A stretch of 64,000 nt of DNA from Tetraselmis striata (GCA_006384855.1 VCJN01000874.1:35334-99333); one strand, 5' to 3'; positions 1 to 11,706 are shown, numbered from the stretch's first letter. Translations and numbers: made by a program. Notes: generated by a model from the letters alone, not told the origin.

Positions 1-2229
1 CGGAGCCGAACGGCTCCGGACCAGCCCCGTTCCTGCGGCACCCCTCCTGCAGACAGCTGCGGAGGTCGCCTCTCTGTTTCCCCCTGCAACTGCGTCCGGC
101 CCTCCGGCAATCGGTGGTCGCACCGCTGGCGGTAGCATATCGCCCGCTGCGGCTAGTAAGCAAGCGCCGGTTCTCACCACCCAAGACCAACCTCCTCCCC
201 CAACACAGCCCGCAGCCACGCCCCGCCGTAACTTGAGTTTCGGAGGCACGCCTGGACCCGCCACGGATGGCTCGCACCGCCCGTCAGCTACTGCTGGTAC
301 TAGCGCAGCTCCGCCATCAACAACTACTTTTGGCAAGCCGCGGAGCAAGGATCGGCACAAGAAAGGGGAAGGCGGGGAAGCTCCCCACAACCTGAAGTTG
401 TCGCACTCTGCATTTCAACAATTTAAAGATCTGCGAGCAAGGACTGCCATGGCAATGATGCAGCCATTTCAGACGCTATCGCCGCGCTTCACGAGAAGCT
501 AGACGCACGTCAGGGTGCATCAGGAGGTCGCGCAACTGTTGGGCCCAGGGACAGCCCTAGCCCCTGGAAGCCACCACCTTCAAAGCGTGCTAAGGTTAGT
601 TTATGGACGTCATGCTTGGTGATGAACATGTGTATTATCATTGCCTTTGATTTCATTGTGCACGGCATGCATGCATTTCACAATGATATATCAGTGATAA
701 AATAACCTGCAGCATTGAGATATGCAGCTCGCTGACTTCATGCATTGGGCTGGTATACCTGCAGCTCATGGAGAATGCTCCTTCCAATTATGAGGAGGTG
801 GAATACAGCGAGCATGTCGAAGCTTTTAGTAGGGAACAACTGGCTGCTTTTTTGGGCATGAAATATGGCACGCGTCAAAATGATTCTCTGGTGGAACTTG
901 CACGCACAAAGCTTGCAGAGGCTGGGCAGTTGCTAGATGATTTCCAGATAATACGCTGTAAGCAGGTCTCATAATATTTTATTGTTCACACATGCCAACT
1001 GCACTCCTTAGTGGAGAAACTGCAAGATCAGCGCACATGCCGTTGTGCACACTGTGATGGTCCTGTCAGCATTTCTTCGCAGGTAGATAGGAACCTGCGC
1101 CGTGCTATCACATTCGCTTGCGGCAATGATAGCTGCAAGCTCCGGCACTAGCCTGCCTTCGTCTTGAATTCTTCTAAAGGCATAGATTATGGAAAGCCGG
1201 ATGGGCGCGGTGGAGGGTTGGACCAGGCGTCAAAGGTGGCGATTCATGCCATGCTCACGTCAGGCGGGGGGCCTACCGGATTGAATGAGTTCTGCGACGG
1301 CATGGGCCTGAATCGAGTTGCAAATCGCGACTTTTCAAAAGGCCAAGCCAGGTCGCCAGCTAGGCATCCCTCGCAGCGCCACAGAGCATGGAGGCGAGTC
1401 TATGTCTCTCCTAGACGCTATCACTTCATTGACTGAAGAAGAGCGTCATGCGCTGCTACATCGCGCTGCCCTAAGTCTAACCCAGTTAGATTGCTAGTAG
1501 ATTGCCGCTTTGACGGCACCCGTAATGGATTCAATGGAAACGTTGTTCTCATCTGCGCCGATTCCAAAAAAGTGGTGCATATGGAGAACCTTACCAGACA
1601 GCAGACATGCAGCTCCTGGACCATCGATGATGCGGCCATCGCCAAGGGGCTTAACTATCATGTGCATGAGATGGGTATCAAGATCAGAGAGGTGATTCAC
1701 GATGATGCTAAAATCGGTGTACACGCAGCTAACAACATACAAAATCAACAATCAACAGGACCTGTGGCATGGTGTGAAGAACATTTGCTGCGCCTTTGAG
1801 GCAAAACTCGCTGCTGCTCAGGCAGGAAATTGACAACGTGTCAGATGCAGCATGCCGCGCGGACATTGTCAAGACTTTCATGCGGCTGCGCTTACCAAGT
1901 GCTGGTTGGCTGCCCAGCAAGTGGACATTCCCCGTGATGCTTCAAAGGCTACCCTATGCCAACTCGCATGGGACACCTTGGTGGCTACGGGGCTGGTCAC
2001 AGGAGATGGCTTCCAGCCGCGCCAGCAATTGAAGAACCCAGAGGTTAGCCAGCACCGGCTTGGCAGCCACATGCGCGGTTACATCTACACGTACAACCGA
2101 GAAGCGCAGAAGGAGCTGCTCCGCAACGGAGCAAAGTCAGTGGACATGGACAGCCATCTATTCGGCCGCGTGCTGGCCCATACCATCAGAAAATTTGGCA
2201 ATCTATTGAACCATTGGACAGGCGACTAA
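1..2229 (+). mobile_element. Relic of a DDE DNA transposon (Kolobok/Mutator-like transposase), 5' end outside the window
   Basis: Several plus-strand coding pieces lie in order. An Ala/Pro/Ser-rich N-terminal stretch is open from base 2 to about 500. An exon-like piece at 768-966 has a GT donor. A piece at about 1164-1350 reads like the helical segment before the catalytic core, with a motif like AIHAMLTSGGGPTGLNEFC. The core at about 1487-1799 contains VDCRFDGTRNGFNGN and, later, REVIHDDAKIG; these fit the first two acidic residues of a DDE transposase. A C-terminal piece lies at 1852-2229. The pieces are in different frames with stops between them, for example after 1436 and at 1797-1799. 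Introns explain some of the breaks but not all, so I read it as inactive. The family call rests on the pattern of DxRxD, about 60 residues, then hDD, recalled from Kolobok/Mutator-like transposases. No terminal inverted repeats were found. Confidence 0.5.
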
Positions 2230-2348
2230 GGCTCCGCATCGGTCATGGGGACTTAAATATCAAGAATTGATTATATTAGGAACCTAAAGATCAAGAATTG
2301 ATTATTGACCCGGTTGATCCGATCTTTGTTGGATTTTATTTAGTTCGT

Positions 2349-2540
2349 AAATATCGGTGCACCAGTAAATCCCACCCCCTAAGTACCAATGCACCGGTAA
2401 ATTCCGGTACCTAAATATCGGTGCACCAGTAAATCCCACCACCTAAATACCGATGCACCAGTAAATCCCACCACCTAAATACCAATGCACCAGTAAATCC
2501 CACCACCTCAATATCGGTGCACCAGTAAATTCCACCACCT
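2349..2540. repeat. Minisatellite, six 32-bp units
   Basis: Six consecutive 32-bp units, each like aaatatcggtgcaccagtaa followed by atcccaccacct. Units 3 and 4 match the consensus best; unit 2 (2381-2412) is the most divergent. It follows directly on the transposase relic and may belong to its 3' flank. There are no spacers of changing sequence, so it is not a CRISPR array. Confidence 0.9.
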
Positions 2541-4020
2541 AAGTACCGTCAACAATTAATAACTGCAGCCCTGTGACTAATTGCGAACGGGTGTATCAAA
2601 AGCATCCAACGGCCCATGTTTCAGCCTCCCTGAGGACATCAACCATGATGCCAATGGGGGGAATCCCAGCCGTTAGATCATATCTAAGCTGCCTGGAGTC
2701 CTTGGGTTGTGTTGGTCAGCGTGCGATGGGCTATGGTCATGTTAGTCGAAGTCTCTCCTTGTTGTTAGCAAGATCGCCAGTGTCCCATTCTGCCACCCGA
2801 CTACCACAACCCACCCCAGACTGCCACATTAACTCAGGACACCAACTGTGCCCCACCAAGTGTCCCTTCAGGTCACCTTTGTCGATTGCAAGCGGCGCTG
2901 GCGCGTCTGTGTCGCGGTCGTGGCGATGACAATTGCGCGCCCAAGGTGAGCGATGCGCACATATTTCAAACGCCGGCACCAACCCACTACTCCACCCTGC
3001 CTCTTAGTCGAACTCTAGCACAGGCACTACGCCTCCAACAAGTTACAAATCCGCCTCATTCTCGTTACACGTCGTGAATTTGCTTCTATGACTGCGGCAC
3101 GTGCTAATTTGTCACCGTGTGTGTAGACGAGTTCCGCTGGCTCCGATCATCGCGGTGGCCACCAACGATGCCGATGAACCAGTCGCCGCCCTCACCCCAC
3201 TGGAGGACCGGTGCTCCAACCGACGTGCTTGCCAAGGGCCCCTCCCGTTTCACAGCCTCTCGCACCCGGAACGTAAGGACTTATGTGATCGTGCTGCGGA
3301 GGTGGCGGTGATGCGGCCGGAGCTATTGTACCTTGCGGCGGCCGGGGTAGTCGCCGCGAAGTTCAATATACGGGCTTCCGCCTCCCAACCTACCCCGGCT
3401 CATGCCGGGACGTGCGACATGGACCAGCACGTCGGTTGCGGGGAGGTTGCGCATGACAAGTTATGGGCCCTCTTACTACTACAGCCTATGTCGGACACTA
3501 GTGAGAGTGGTCTGACGCTAGACGACCTCGTAGGAAGTCCGTATGGGCGGGAAGCCCGGACGTAAAACCGAGACCACCGCAGCGAGAAGGGGCCTCGACA
3601 CTCGACAGGTTGTTTGCGCACCTACATCTAAATCGCATACCCGGACGCTGGCTAGCTACCATGAGGCCAGCGACCGCCATGTACGGTCGCCAGGCTACCA
3701 CGACGCCAGCGACTGCCGCGTACCGCAGTTCCCGCCCGAAGAGTTTCTCTGCTCGGCCGACTGGAAAATTCGGGCAACGCTCGTCGACTAGTATGAAGTC
3801 GTATGCGAAGCTCGGCAAACCAGCGCCACGGGGAAGTGGCCACCCGCAACTTTCATCCGCTCGACAGCCGGCGCAGTCACACTCCCTAGAGGACCTACCG
3901 CGATCCACGCCGAGGTCGGGGCATGGCGGGCTGCCTCTCTAGGCTAGCGACTAGCGTTAGCAGCCGAAACCCATGCTTGACGCATCCCCTTGCGACATTG
4001 GGAGGGGATGTTGACACCAG
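2541..4020. other. No convincing gene; one 50-bp direct repeat
   Basis: Open frames exist at 2573-2929, 3101-3565 and 3610-3942, but none shows a recognisable domain, splice pattern or conserved motif. A segment at 3372-3427 (gggcttccgcctcccaac to gacatggaccag) recurs at 4202-4252 in direct orientation with small indels. Confidence 0.5.
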
Positions 4021-5628
4021 TGTTGCTGTCACTGTTGTACATCAGACAATGTAGCTAGGGTATGCGTATTAGTACTTTAGCACATATCTGAGTGGTACAA
4101 GCAACGCGCTACGCACGCGCCGCGGGCACCGCATCGCGCCAGCCATATAGGCGTTCGTCGCTCCGGGCTCACTTCTATGTACCAGACACTCTCCTGGCTA
4201 TGGGCTTCCGCCTCCCAACTCCGGCTCATACCGGGACGTGCGACATGGACCAGGACTAGGACCAGGAAATAGGTTAGGTCTGTAGCCTTCCTCATGAGGA
4301 AGCTATGCAAACCTTGTGCTGCATGTCGGGAGCTATAGGATGGTGCCCCACATGTTCCCGCAGACTTAAAAAGTCCGAGGTAACATCTCGAGTTGCGAGA
4401 AACACCCGCTCGGACTGAACCCCTCCCAAGAGAGAAGTTGTTGAGGCCACCACATACCAACCGAGCCTAAGAGCACTAGGATAGACTCATACGGAGGGCT
4501 GACGCGCGTTGGCGGTCGCGTTGCGGTTAATCTCAGTCGATGCCGGCTTAGTAGGCCCCACTGACCCGGATACTCCGCCATGCATCTCGACACCCCCTCG
4601 TTCGGTAACTAAGGATTAATACCTTCCGATGTCCTAATATCCAGCCAGCCTCACTCCCTACAGTTGCGGCTGAGCTCAAGGGGATGCGGGCTAGCAAACA
4701 AATCTACCTCTGAAGTTGTCTGTGCTGGAAGCCCCATCGTGCCCCCAGTTTTCGAGCCGAAAAAGAATGCAGAATCGGACCACTACGGTCAACCACCCCC
4801 CGTAGATGCGCTGTCGACGCAATACCGCCCAGAGATTGTGTACATATACGGTGGGGTGATGCATATATATGCGGACCGATACCCGTAGGTGGTGTGGCAT
4901 GTAGTTGCGTTGGGAGCCGATGGGACGAGCGCAACTGTGAAAATCTCGGAAAATAGCGGAAATACGGTGTGCGGGCGTAGGTCGGATCATCGGATGTGGG
5001 CCAAATTGCACGATTCTTGACCCGCGCTTCAACAAATCCCAACCGACACGGTCTGTATTTCACCTATCCCCTATGAGGGCATAGGTGCTTGGTGGTCTAG
5101 AGGTTCTCGTTCGCGTCGTGTGCACTGCTTGTGGCCGATTCAACACGATTCAGAGGTGGTGTATATACGTTTACTAGAGACAGCACCGCACTCGTGGTAT
5201 ATCGCCGGTTTTATACGCTGGACGGGTGCGCGGTGCAGTTCGTAGAAGGTGCGGTCCCGCAACCAATCCTCGATTAGCGGATACAAATGGGGCATGCCGT
5301 CGAGTGGCATGCCGTCCCGTGTCACGCCAACCTTCACATACATGGGACGGGTAGAAGTTGTCAGCCGACAGGCAATGGCCCACCTCGAGCGGAGGATCTT
5401 GGGTGCGGCATGCCCGGCGGAATCCCCCCCCCCCCCCCCACCTCCACGTGGTGGGCGCTAGGAACCCATAAGACCCATGCCCGGCTGGGCGCGGGAGAGA
5501 GCTGAGCGGGGTGGCCGTTTGTGGCGGGTCCTCGGATCTTGCGGCGACCAGGGAGCCCTGCCGGGGGCTTTTCCAAAAATACTCGTTGTCCCGGTAGCGC
5601 TGTTGGCGCCGCCGGGCGGCACCAATGT

Positions 5629-5663
<35 letters not shown>

Positions 5664-7015
5664 TGCTGAAAATAATCCCCGTACGACCTCGGCCGTACGT
5701 CGGCTTCCTCGAGATCCGCCTACGATCTCGGACGGGGCAGTATACTCGCAAGGGTTGTGCTTGAAATATCGTGTTATCGTATCTCGGTACAACCCGCGAC
5801 CAACATGCTGAAGATTTGGCGTGATCCCCCCTCCCCCCCTTATGTGTTCCACCTGATAATCACTCGAGTCCCGGCTTAATACGGCGAAGTGCTCGGCGGC
5901 GCCATGCGGCCGACCCGTTCGAAACACCTAGGAAACCCTCCGCCGACCCCGTGAGAACGGGCGCGGGCGGCGAGCGCGAGGAGACGGGAGCCCAACACTT
6001 AAAAAGCGGGGCGGGCGCTCGATCGGGAGCGGAGAGGCCGGGCCTGGCGGCGACTCAGAGGTCAAGAGACATGAGCCGGAGTGCCTTGAGGGATTCGCGG
6101 CCGGGCCGAGGGAGGACGCGTTAGCCGGCGGCCACCCCGGTCTAATCCCGGACGGGCGGCTATAGTAACATGGCGCGCTGCGGCGGAGAGCGGCGTACAT
6201 GCATGCGAGCATGACCGGCATGCCGGCCACGGAGCGACGACACACGGACGCATGGGGAGGGGGGGGGGGGTGCCCGCCTTCCCCCCTCCCGTCCCCCTCG
6301 AGGATCTTGCCGCAAGAGCTCAAGCGGGCGTGATGGCGGCAACAGTGGTGGACCATGGCCGAGTCAGGCCGGCGGGCCGCCACTACAACCGGCGTGGCGG
6401 GGCGATCAGAGCCGCGACCTGCGGGATATAATAGTTTCAGCGATGGCGGCAGGTGGAGCCAAGATGGAACACAACATCGGCGGCCGTAAATTTCACGGTA
6501 CCGGTGTATATAGATGGAAAGAAAAAGCCTTTGGAGGTAGTAGCAGGGCGACTACTACATTAGCCATCCCCGTAACCGCCCGTGGTTATCTGGAAAATGA
6601 CACGGTACCCCATCACGTGATGCTGGAGGGAGGCGGGGCTTGGAAACGAAGGAGGATGGCCGGAAGCTAGATCTGTAATTACATTGTGTGTTCCCTATTG
6701 TGGTTAGAGATGACACGCCATAAGAACAACTCAAATTGAGCGAGGGAGATCAACAGACTAGCTAGCACGTTGCAATGAATTTCAATTTCGACGGGTAGGG
6801 CCGGGACACACCATCCCACCCGACCTGCAAGCGGGGGCCGCGCCGGCTAAGTAGTAACCCACGCGGCGACATATGGTGAACTGATATGCCACCGCCAAGG
6901 CCGACGCAGCATGCAACAATGAGCGTCGTACGGACGTGCGGACGACGAGTGTCACATGCGGAAAGGTTGTAGATAGGATTTCAGGGGTTGGGGGCTTGTA
7001 GACGGGGAATTCTGC
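4021..7015. other. Gene-poor stretch with poly-C/poly-G tracts
   Basis: I see no supported gene. Homopolymer tracts occur at about 5427-5439 (C), 5633-5662 (about 30 G) and 6260-6270 (G). Open frames across these tracts (for example minus strand 5928-6383) are low-complexity by-products. A dispersed-repeat half copy begins near 6612 and is listed separately. Confidence 0.6.
6612..6790 (+). repeat. Dispersed repeat, single arm of the 13.5-kb fold-back family
   Basis: The segment from catcacgtgatgctggaggg to gcacgttgcaatgaatttca matches the left arm of the fold-back element at 13527-13715. Shared landmarks in order are cacgtgatg, ggcggggct.ggaaac, tgtgttcc, gttagagat and gactagcacgtt. Confidence 0.7.
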
Positions 7016-7089
7016 TTAATGTACGGGCTACACGATTATAGCCCGGCTATCATATTCCTCCCCCCCCCTGATTTGAGCCAGAAATCGGT

Positions 7090-7745
7090 CCTAAAAAACA
7101 GACTAATGATTCTTCGTCAATCCAAAAGCATGAGGAGGGCGTCCGTAACGCCGCCGGCATGCGTAGCTTTGTGCCTTTTGCCGTCTCCGAGTCCGGCTCC
7201 TTGGCCCCGCGTGCTGAGGCTTTCTTGGTTGAGCTCGCTAAAGCTAGCCACACGCACACTGACCAGAAAATCAGTCAGCTCTTGTCTGCGTGGCGCCGGC
7301 GTTTCGCCTTGCTCATTCAACATGGCGCGCATGCATACAACGTTCTTGGCGGGCTCGCGGCGGCGCGTGCGGCACATGATGGTGCTCATGCGCCTGCGTT
7401 GCGTCGCTCGTCAGAATGTGTTGCGATGACCCGGGTCATCGGCTGCAAGCTCACGCGCCGCTGCTGATGGCCCACCCCTGGGCGGTGGTTCCCATAGGTT
7501 TCATGTTTCCCTTTCGGTTTTTTAGGGTCGTTCCTTGACTTTCATTGATTCCCTTGACCCTTTGGTTCCTTGGCAACTTGGTGACTTCCTGGTTCCCTTG
7601 GCTCTTCCTTGGTTCCTTGACGCCCTGGCCTCCTGCTTGACCCTTGCTTTCAGGCTTATATCTCTCTTTTGCTTGCAACCTTTCACAATTGCTTTTAGTT
7701 CTGCTTTTACTGCGCATATTTTAAACTGATGTAATATAAATAATT
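7090..7745 (+). mobile_element. 3' end of a non-LTR retrotransposon (LINE), 5'-truncated
   Basis: The frame at 7159-7467 reads RSFVPFAVSESGSLAPRAEA, then a short acidic/polar gap, then SAWRRRFALLIQHGAHAYNV. This is the pattern that ends LINE reverse-transcriptase proteins in many protists and plants: F-P-A-E/S-x-G-x-L, a helix, then a Trp/Arg-rich helix ending in LLQ/IQ-x-G. The reverse-transcriptase core is absent. After the stop comes a T-rich 3' tail with irregular repeats of ttggttccttga (7530-7640) and a TGTAA polyadenylation motif at 7730-7734. A short 3' fragment with its own poly(A) signal is what 5'-truncated LINE insertions look like. Clear target-site duplications were not found. 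Confidence 0.5.
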
Positions 7746-7828
7746 CTGCCTGGCCTGACTACTAGGTAAATGATCGTTCTTCGTACCTGCCGGTTCTACT
7801 TTAATTCATACTCGCCTTTATTTGTGAT

Positions 7829-7945
7829 GGGTTTTCTTTCGCGCCCCGCCCGGGACAGAACTGCTACCCTGCTTTATTCGCATATACGGGCTGTCAAAGC
7901 AGTCCGTGCCTTTTTTCCCCGTCCCCGGGACAGGACTGGCAGCGT
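7829..7945 (+). repeat. Two copies of the cccgggacaggactgg dispersed motif
   Basis: cgccccgcccgggacagaact (near 7840) and ccgtccccgggacaggactgg (near 7920) match the 42-bp terminal inverted repeat of the element at 39414-39857. They lie in direct orientation about 77 bp apart, just upstream of the Myb/SANT-like gene. Confidence 0.65.
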
Positions 7946-8172
7946 GCTGCTGGTACCCCGGGAACAAGCGTCCCTCTAGTGAGAGGGCCCAAAGCCCTGC
8001 CAGCGCCACACTACAGCACACACACCGACACGCAGCAGGCTCCGCGTACCTGGTACGCTCGGACAGTCCCGGAAAGCCAGGGTTTGCTGCACGACCTGCT
8101 CCACCGTGCTGCGGCTCCACCGTGTCGAGCCGCAATCGCTTCCGGGCCAGTCACACTGCGGGAAGAGTGGGG

Positions 8173-9082
8173 ATGTCACGCGAGATGCCGTCTGCTGGCC
8201 AGACACAAGGGAAGGGGCACGCTGTGCCTGGGAAAGAGCCGGGGGAGCGTGAAGAGCGAGCGCCCCCCGAGGAGTCGCCTCGGCAGCGGGACGCGCCAGC
8301 GGCCGGGCACGACGCCGAAGGCGACCGGAAAAGCGGGAGGTCGCGCTCGGTGGACAGCGAAGACGACAGGCGCCGGCTTCCCAGCCTCCGATGGACCGCC
8401 ACCGTTCGCGTGCAGTTTCTGCAAGCGATAGAGTCCGTAGACATCACCAAGCACTGGCGCCACGGCTCCAAGGCCGCCTTCTGGTACCAGGTGCTTGAGA
8501 CCTTCTGGAGGCAGCAGGGGTACGAAAACATGTACAAGCAGCCCCACATCAACTCCCTGAACATGAAGTTTTTCGAGATATACGATGCGTACATGGAGGG
8601 CACCGGTGAAGCTGGGCCGTCTGGCTCTGGGGCCCGTACTGCCCGGAGCAAGCTGGGGCCGAGAGACTTGACAAAGGAGGAGATAGACATCTGCGCCCGC
8701 ATTAAGCAGAGGTTCGAGCCCATCAGGTGATTCCTATGCCCACAGCACCACGCCCCGCCAGAGCGGAGCCCCTTCCGCAGCGTGCCTATCACGCTGCCAA
8801 CCCGGGAAAGCCGTGTGTCTCACGCACTGCAGTCCCGATTCACTGCCGAAACGCTAAGTTTTGAGTTGGTTTCACGCTCGTTTCAGTTTCAGCCGCTGAG
8901 CGTGCCACTCCGGTTGGCTGTCTCCCACCTCGCCTCCTGGCCGACCTCTGGATATACCAACTACCTTCAATAAATCAATGGACTGTCGCAACAGGCCTTT
9001 GCACGTGGGCAATCTGAAACGCCGATTTACGCCTTTGTATTTGTCAATGCTCGCTGCTTTGGTGGTTGCATCTGGGTTAGCG

Positions 9083-9134
<52 letters not shown>

Positions 9135-9795
9135 ACCTGTGCGCGCGTGCGTGTGCGTTTGGCGATGGCGCAACGTCGGTACTGATAAATGAAACGTTTT
9201 CCTGCCTGTGTGCAGGGGGGGAGTGGGGTCCCACAGGCACCCGAAAGCAAAGCTGGGCGATGTTGCAGAAAGTCACCGTCCTCACAAGCGGCCCAAGGGG
9301 GCGCCAGCAACTGTGAGCAAGCAGGTGTCGCAGGTGGAGGATGGCATGCAGCAGCTCCACCCGCCGGCTCAGCCACTGAGTGGCTATCATGCCCCAGGCC
9401 GGGTCACGGATCCCCGCGGCGCGCATCGCGGTAGTCAACAGTCTCCGGCTGACAACTATGGCCACCCTCCGCCCCCCACGTCTCAAGATGCAGGCGCCCC
9501 GCTCGACCCCCTGGACAGCCAGGAGTACATGTTCCTGCTGCTGGAGTCCAGGATCCACAGCTTGGTGGAGATGCTCACCGAGACGATTGATCTCGAGAGC
9601 GAGCGCCACTCCATCGAAGCGTCGATATGGATGGAGCAAGAGGAGCACAGCCGGAGGAAGATCGCCCTGCTGGCCGAGCACCTGGAGGAGGCTGCCTCTC
9701 AGCGCCAGACTTTGCTCAGTCTCGTTCAGGAAAACAGGGATCTGCTTGAAGAAATCTGCATGGAGCACCAGGGCATGCGGCCCCGGCACATGTAG
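8173..9795 (+). CDS. Myb/SANT-like DNA-binding protein with C-terminal coiled coil (2 exons, 377 aa)
   Basis: Exon 1 is 8173-8726 and exon 2 is 9216-9795. The 489-bp intron has donor CAG|GTGATT and acceptor TGTGCAG, and it carries a (TG)n microsatellite. The split codon (two bases plus one) keeps frame across the junction. The ATG at 8173 is the first in the frame; the open frame runs further upstream but has no ATG there. Residues 1-70 are charged and low-complexity. Residues about 74-141 hold tryptophans spaced like a Myb/SANT or trihelix fold (RWTATVRVQFLQAIE, KHWRHGSKAAFWYQV, ending FFEIYDAYME). Residues about 283-367 are rich in Leu, Glu and Gln in a heptad-like pattern, a probable dimerisation coiled coil. 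A TGTAA signal lies at 10049-10053. It is probably nuclear. It could be a transcription factor, or a former accessory protein of a Harbinger-like transposon, which uses the same fold. Domain naming is by pattern only. Confidence 0.75.
9084..9133. repeat. (TG)n microsatellite in the intron of the Myb/SANT-like gene
   Basis: About 25 uninterrupted TG dinucleotides, followed by gcgcgcgtgcgtgtgcg. Alternating purine-pyrimidine tracts of this kind favour Z-DNA. It lies about 80 bp upstream of the acceptor. Confidence 0.95.
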
Positions 9796-10048
9796 GGTGC
9801 GATGCGTGGGAATGCCATGCGGTGCTGTGAATGCCAGAATCACGCTCGAGACCGCGGGTCCAACCGCAGGCGTAGGGGCTTGTCTGGGGTTGCGTCCTCC
9901 CGGTACCTTTTTCCCCAGCTGTAGCACGGATTTACGTTAGTGAGACCTACCAGCCACATGATGTCAGTGAATACTAGTGCGAATCTCCAACGCAGCCGCA
10001 GTATCTGCTTGATCATGCCAATGAAGTGACGCTTCCGCACAGTTTCAT

Positions 10049-10053
10049 GTAAA
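10049..10053 (+). promoter_or_regulatory. TGTAA polyadenylation signal of the Myb/SANT-like gene
   Basis: First TGTAA after the stop codon at 9793-9795, giving a 3' UTR of about 270 nt. TGTAA is the usual near-upstream poly(A) element in core chlorophytes. Confidence 0.5.
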
Positions 10054-10059
10054 CTCTCA

Positions 10060-11250
10060 GGGTTAGCATGTGATCGCTGCTATGTGCACCAAAAAAAAGC
10101 GCGCGCAAAGCTTGCGCAGAGACCGAGCTCATTCCCGCACTGCTGCGTGATGGCCCAATACACGTTGAGTAGCATGTACACATGTGTGTTTGGCCGGAAG
10201 AGGCAGAATATATGCTCCTTTTGTAGACATATGTACAGGGAAGTGGCGTTAACTGCTGCGCCGGAAGATTTCATATCATGGCGTTGCGCCCCATTCCCCA
10301 TATTCAGGCAAGAGTAGCTTATTTAGTCTTGCAGTGTTAGAATCCCCCACCATTATGTTAGTTTGACGTAACAGAAGTACCTAAGGTCAATTGGCTTATG
10401 TAATGCAGTGGCCAACATTACTTGGAAGTCGCGGAGCCGCTAAATTCGTTGCTGCTGACAAAAATCACACAGCAAATAGTCACGGACTTGCAAGCTAACT
10501 TGACATCGTTAGCTGCCTGTCATTGCCGGTGAGAACACCGCCGACTTTATTGTAGACCCACTTCATCTACGATAGTGGGGTTGTACCATCACTTGCGGTG
10601 AAAACTTTGACAGAGCTTTATGCCCAATTTTGATTGCGCTTCTACGAACCAGCGGTCGCGCCATGTTCGCCCTTTGAATCAGTCCGACGCGGAGCGACTG
10701 TGGCACGGGACGACGGTGCGATGGGTAGCACTATAAAAAGTGATAAAACCGCCGTGTTTCTTCGCATCAATCAACAGGGATGCTTGCCCCCCCCCCCCCC
10801 CCCCCCCGCCTCCATCTACTGTTACGCCTTTGGGCCACTGAGCCACTGTCGCGCCGCCGTAGTCTGGTTCTCATCATACCGCCCACGTGAGTGCGTGACT
10901 ACCCTTACTGGCGGTGTGCTCAGAAACATCCACCATATGCGACAATGGAGGCTAGTATTGAAAATAATGTGCCATTTCTATCTTATTCGACAATGCCTTC
11001 AGCCCTGATGTATATTATATCGATTTCATTGGTCTAAGCACAATGCGAAACATGGAAATCGTCGTAATATTGTTGCTGTAGTAGTTATATGCGCAAGTTA
11101 GCAAGCATGCATGCGAAGTTGCAGGTTTCTCGCAGCATAGTCGCAGTCGCGCTCCTCCACTGCGTACCATAATGCGAATAAATCAGCTCCATACGTGTGT
11201 GACAGTTTTACTGGTGTAACTTGTCCTGAGCTGTCTTTGGCATAGTACTG
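10060..11250. other. No gene seen
   Basis: AT-richer DNA with short open frames only (for example 10084-10317 and 10634-11008), none with recognisable content. A poly-C tract lies at about 10789-10807. Confidence 0.6.
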
Positions 11251-11254
11251 TACG

Positions 11255-11360
11255 AGTACCTGTATTGCAGGATGATGTAGCATTCTACATCATGTGTAGC
11301 ATCCTGCATTCTACAGGATGATGTAGCATTCTACATCATGATGTAGCACTCTACATTCTA
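11255..11360. repeat. Short palindromic repeats (gatgtagcattctacatc)
   Basis: Several overlapping copies of a self-complementary motif, gatgtagcattctacatc and tgtagcatcctgcattctaca. The same motif resumes at 11503-11518 on the far side of the dispersed repeat at 11362-11505, as though that repeat had inserted into the palindromic block. Confidence 0.8.
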
Positions 11361-11361
11361 C

Positions 11362-11505
11362 ATCTGTGTCCATGCCGGGCGCGGGGTTAGCGGTGCGGGG
11401 GTTTGGCAGGTAAGTGCCTTTGTACTTACCTGCTTACTTTACTCGCCTAATGTCCGAACGATATAACGTGAACTATCACGTTCGTTCGCCACATCCGCGA
11501 AAGAT
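11362..11505 (+). repeat. 144-bp dispersed repeat with two internal hairpins (copy A)
   Basis: Matches 32466-32609 in inverted orientation at the same length with few differences. It contains two stem-loops: gcaggtaagtgc with gtacttacctgc, and aacgtga with tcacgtt. The ends read atctgtgtcc and gcgaaagat, so only the outer atct/agat is inverted. Confidence 0.85.
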
Positions 11506-11557
11506 GTAGCATTCTACGGTGCGAGAGGATGAACAAACCCTACAAGACCTAGTAATC

Positions 11558-11674
11558 CTTCAACCAGTAACATCTAAACATAATGACCCTGGTACCTGTC
11601 ACGCGGTACGCATCAGCATGTAGCGCATCGGGTGACAGGTACCCAGGTTATTATGTACATGTGATTGGTTGAAG
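11558..11674 (+). other. Long fold-back hairpin (about 44-bp arms, 31-nt loop)
   Basis: The arm at 11558-11601 (cttcaaccagtaacat to ggtacctgtca) is complementary to 11633-11674 (tgacaggtaccc to gattggttgaag), with about six mismatches and one 2-nt bulge. The loop is 11602-11632. The shape fits a small-RNA precursor or a tiny fold-back element; the sequence alone cannot decide. No coding frame overlaps it convincingly. Confidence 0.6.
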
Positions 11675-11706
11675 CGTCATCAGGTGCTTCTACCCGCTGA
11701 TGTGAA

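Noticed and set aside
2349-2540. CRISPR-like array
   Set aside because: Repeats are contiguous without variable spacers, and the genome is eukaryotic.
3990-4020. Polypurine tract followed by tgttgacaccag as an LTR boundary
   Set aside because: No second LTR, integrase or reverse-transcriptase remnant could be supported nearby.
5361-5927. 188-codon minus-strand frame with Gly/Pro runs
   Set aside because: It spans two long homopolymers whose lengths set the frame; there is no other support.
8872-9927. 351-codon minus-strand open frame over the Myb/SANT-like gene
   Set aside because: It is antisense to a gene with a consistent splice model and includes the (CA)n tract as poly-His/Thr.
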